Shown: positions 6,157-7,483 of the stretch, in pieces
How positions within the stretch are numbered: position 1 is the first letter of the stretch
Layout of the letters: every line of letters begins with the position of its first letter
Source of the DNA: DASYSA01 sp036003885
GTDB taxonomy: Bacteria > Acidobacteriota > Blastocatellia > UBA7656
Length of the DNA stretch: 7,483 nt
Direction: 5' to 3'
NCBI GenBank assembly: GCA_036003885.1
Contig: DASYSA010000176.1
Span: 1 to 7,483, forward strand
Made by a program: the position numbers and the translations under genes
Notes under the pieces: generated by a model
What the model was told of the DNA's origin: nothing
The model's input: the letters and a program-made list of their open reading frames with translations, nothing else
Database searches by the model: none

Positions 6157-7483
6157 TTATGGGAGCGCTGAAGGCTGGTTTTGAAACAGCGGGCTCACAT
6201 CACCGTAAAGAGAGAGTCCCGCCCAATAAAAGGATTCGCTCGTGCTGAAGTTCGAAGCGCCGGAAGATAGCTTTCCTTTCAGGCAAGCCAACTGCGCTTG
6301 TTGAAGTGCCGCATCAGGTAACTTTCCTCGAAGCGCGTTGTAGAAGGTCTGCATCATTTCTACGGCGAGGTCATCATTGATCCGCCAAAGGCTCCCCAAT
6401 ACGCTGCCGGCTCCGGCGTGCAGGAGCGTTTCAGGAAGGCTGATGACGCGCCGGGTGGGGAGCACGAACGCTTCATTCAGCCAGCAGGCCGAGAGTGTGA
6501 TATGCCTCATGCCACTCAAGTTGAGCGCCGTCAGATCTCTCAGACTCAATAGCTCGACCTGCCCGTCTCGCACCAGTAGCATTCCAGATTGGTCCGGCTG
6601 GTCCGGCCTGAATACGCCGTGACAGGCGATGTGGGCCATTTCAGTCCGTCCGAGTTCCGTCAGGAGAGCCTCCTTGGTGGCGACCTCCGCGTGACCACCG
6701 TCATCCATCCGGCACACATTGAGTCCCAATTCCTTGAACATAGGCTCGAGGCGGTTTAGCTCCTTGATGGTTCCGGGGAGCTCCTGAAAGCGGTATTCCC
6801 GTGACTGAAAGTTCTTTGACACGCCTACCATAAGCGCCCTTGCGAGCGGCTGTCGCGCCGCTTTGCCCTGGAATATATGAAAGCTCAATGCGATGGGGTA
6901 ATGCTCGATCAGGTACTTGTTCCGGTGAACGAGGGCGGCAAACGGAAACGCGTGCAGACTATCGTCCGGGACGATCGTCAAGGCGCCGACTCGGCTCGGG
7001 AGAGACTCGAGAATATCGCAAATCTGCAGGTTTTCAGCGAGCCAGGCGCTGGTGCATCGCTGCAGCTCTGTTCGATCCGAACCGGGTTCAAACTCCTCCG
7101 GGGTCGGACTCAAATCCCGCCCGAGAGGCTCTACCTTCGAACCGAGCCAGCACGAGACATCGCGGCTGAGCTGGAGCCTTGTCAGTGGGCTGACACCGAA
7201 ATCCAGCGACAGCCATCCGATGCTCGCGACAAACACTCGATCAGGCAATACAAGAAACGCAATCGTGTGCCGGTTGCGTGGGTGGCCCACCAACGTTCGC
7301 AAGAGCGACCTTCTCTCCAACCTTCCAGCCTGGCTGTTTGTCCTGCTGAGTGCATCGCCCACAACCCTATGCTTATAGTGATCAATGTGGACCAGGAGTT
7401 TGTGCAGCCGCTTCATCATCCCCCATCGCCTAATCCAGCGCATCGGTCCTCGAGCGCGAATCGCGGCCTTCTTCAGGCCCGAA
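6157..7483 (-). CDS. CHAT-domain cysteine protease (5' end probably outside window)
   Basis: CHAT proteins are caspase-clan (separase-like) proteases. Numbering from the first ATG in the window (7443, 428 residues), the domain runs from about residue 55 to 418. A beta strand region, HTIAFLVLPDRVFVAS (59-74), starts it. TIVPDDSLHAFPFAAL (156-171) is typical of the family. The catalytic His is H275 in HIACHG (271-276) and the catalytic Cys is C320 in ITLSAC (315-320). It closes with AGAGSVLGSLWRINDD (343-358), FYNAL, and FYWAGLSLYGD (405-415), so the protease looks active. The frame stays open for 13 more codons to the right edge, and CHAT proteins often carry TPR or other sensor repeats before the domain. 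ATG 7443 has only a weak GAGG four bases upstream, so the true start is probably outside, although 7443 or the ATG pair near residue 9 cannot be excluded. It is the upstream partner of the caspase gene. Confidence 0.88.
   Translation of the reverse strand, partial: SGLKKAAIRARGPMRWIRRWGMMKRLHKLLVHIDHYKHRVVGDALSRTNSQAGRLERRSLLRTLVGHPRNRHTIAFLVLPDRVFVASIGWLSLDFGVSPLTRLQLSRDVSCWLGSKVEPLGRDLSPTPEEFEPGSDRTELQRCTSAWLAENLQICDILESLPSRVGALTIVPDDSLHAFPFAALVHRNKYLIEHYPIALSFHIFQGKAARQPLARALMVGVSKNFQSREYRFQELPGTIKELNRLEPMFKELGLNVCRMDDGGHAEVATKEALLTELGRTEMAHIACHGVFRPDQPDQSGMLLVRDGQVELLSLRDLTALNLSGMRHITLSACWLNEAFVLPTRRVISLPETLLHAGAGSVLGSLWRINDDLAVEMMQTFYNALRGKLPDAALQQAQLACLKGKLSSGASNFSTSESFYWAGLSLYGDVSPLFQNQPSALP

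Noticed and set aside
1..7483. Type III-E CRISPR context for the CHAT protein
   Set aside because: No CRISPR repeats, no Cas effector and no Csx30-like gene are visible in the window; the CHAT partner here is a caspase-like protease.

Overview
This window is a moderately GC-rich bacterial region in which all three supported genes lie on the minus strand, so the biological order runs from right to left. There is no rRNA, tRNA, IS element, CRISPR array or other taxonomic marker. The organism can only be called a bacterium, probably an environmental one with many accessory genes. Both outer genes are cut by the window edges.

Right to left: (1) positions 7483-6157 hold a CHAT-domain cysteine protease with an intact His/Cys dyad. 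Its reading frame is open to the right edge, so its N-terminus (often TPR repeats in this family) may lie outside. (2) Forty bases downstream, 6116-4113 encodes a caspase-like (peptidase C14, metacaspase-type) protease. Its catalytic His and Cys are intact and it carries a beta-rich C-terminal extension of about 375 residues. The two genes almost certainly form one transcription unit. Two different caspase-clan proteases side by side suggest a regulated proteolytic cascade of the stress, conflict or programmed-cell-death type. (3) A gene-poor spacer of 777 bp (3336-4112) follows. It holds several inverted repeats and one candidate promoter but no convincing gene. (4) From 3335 to the left edge runs one continuous frame of more than 1111 codons. 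It fuses a polytopic membrane domain (about 10-12 predicted helices), a middle segment like the N-terminal region of long-chain alcohol oxidases, and a GMC-family FAD oxidoreductase domain. The catalytic C-terminus lies outside.

The CHAT and caspase genes are best read as a functional pair. Whether the membrane-oxidoreductase fusion belongs with them is unknown, because the spacer and its own strong ribosome binding site suggest a separate unit. The most interesting points are the CHAT-caspase pair, the undefined C-terminal half of the caspase, and the membrane-GMC fusion.
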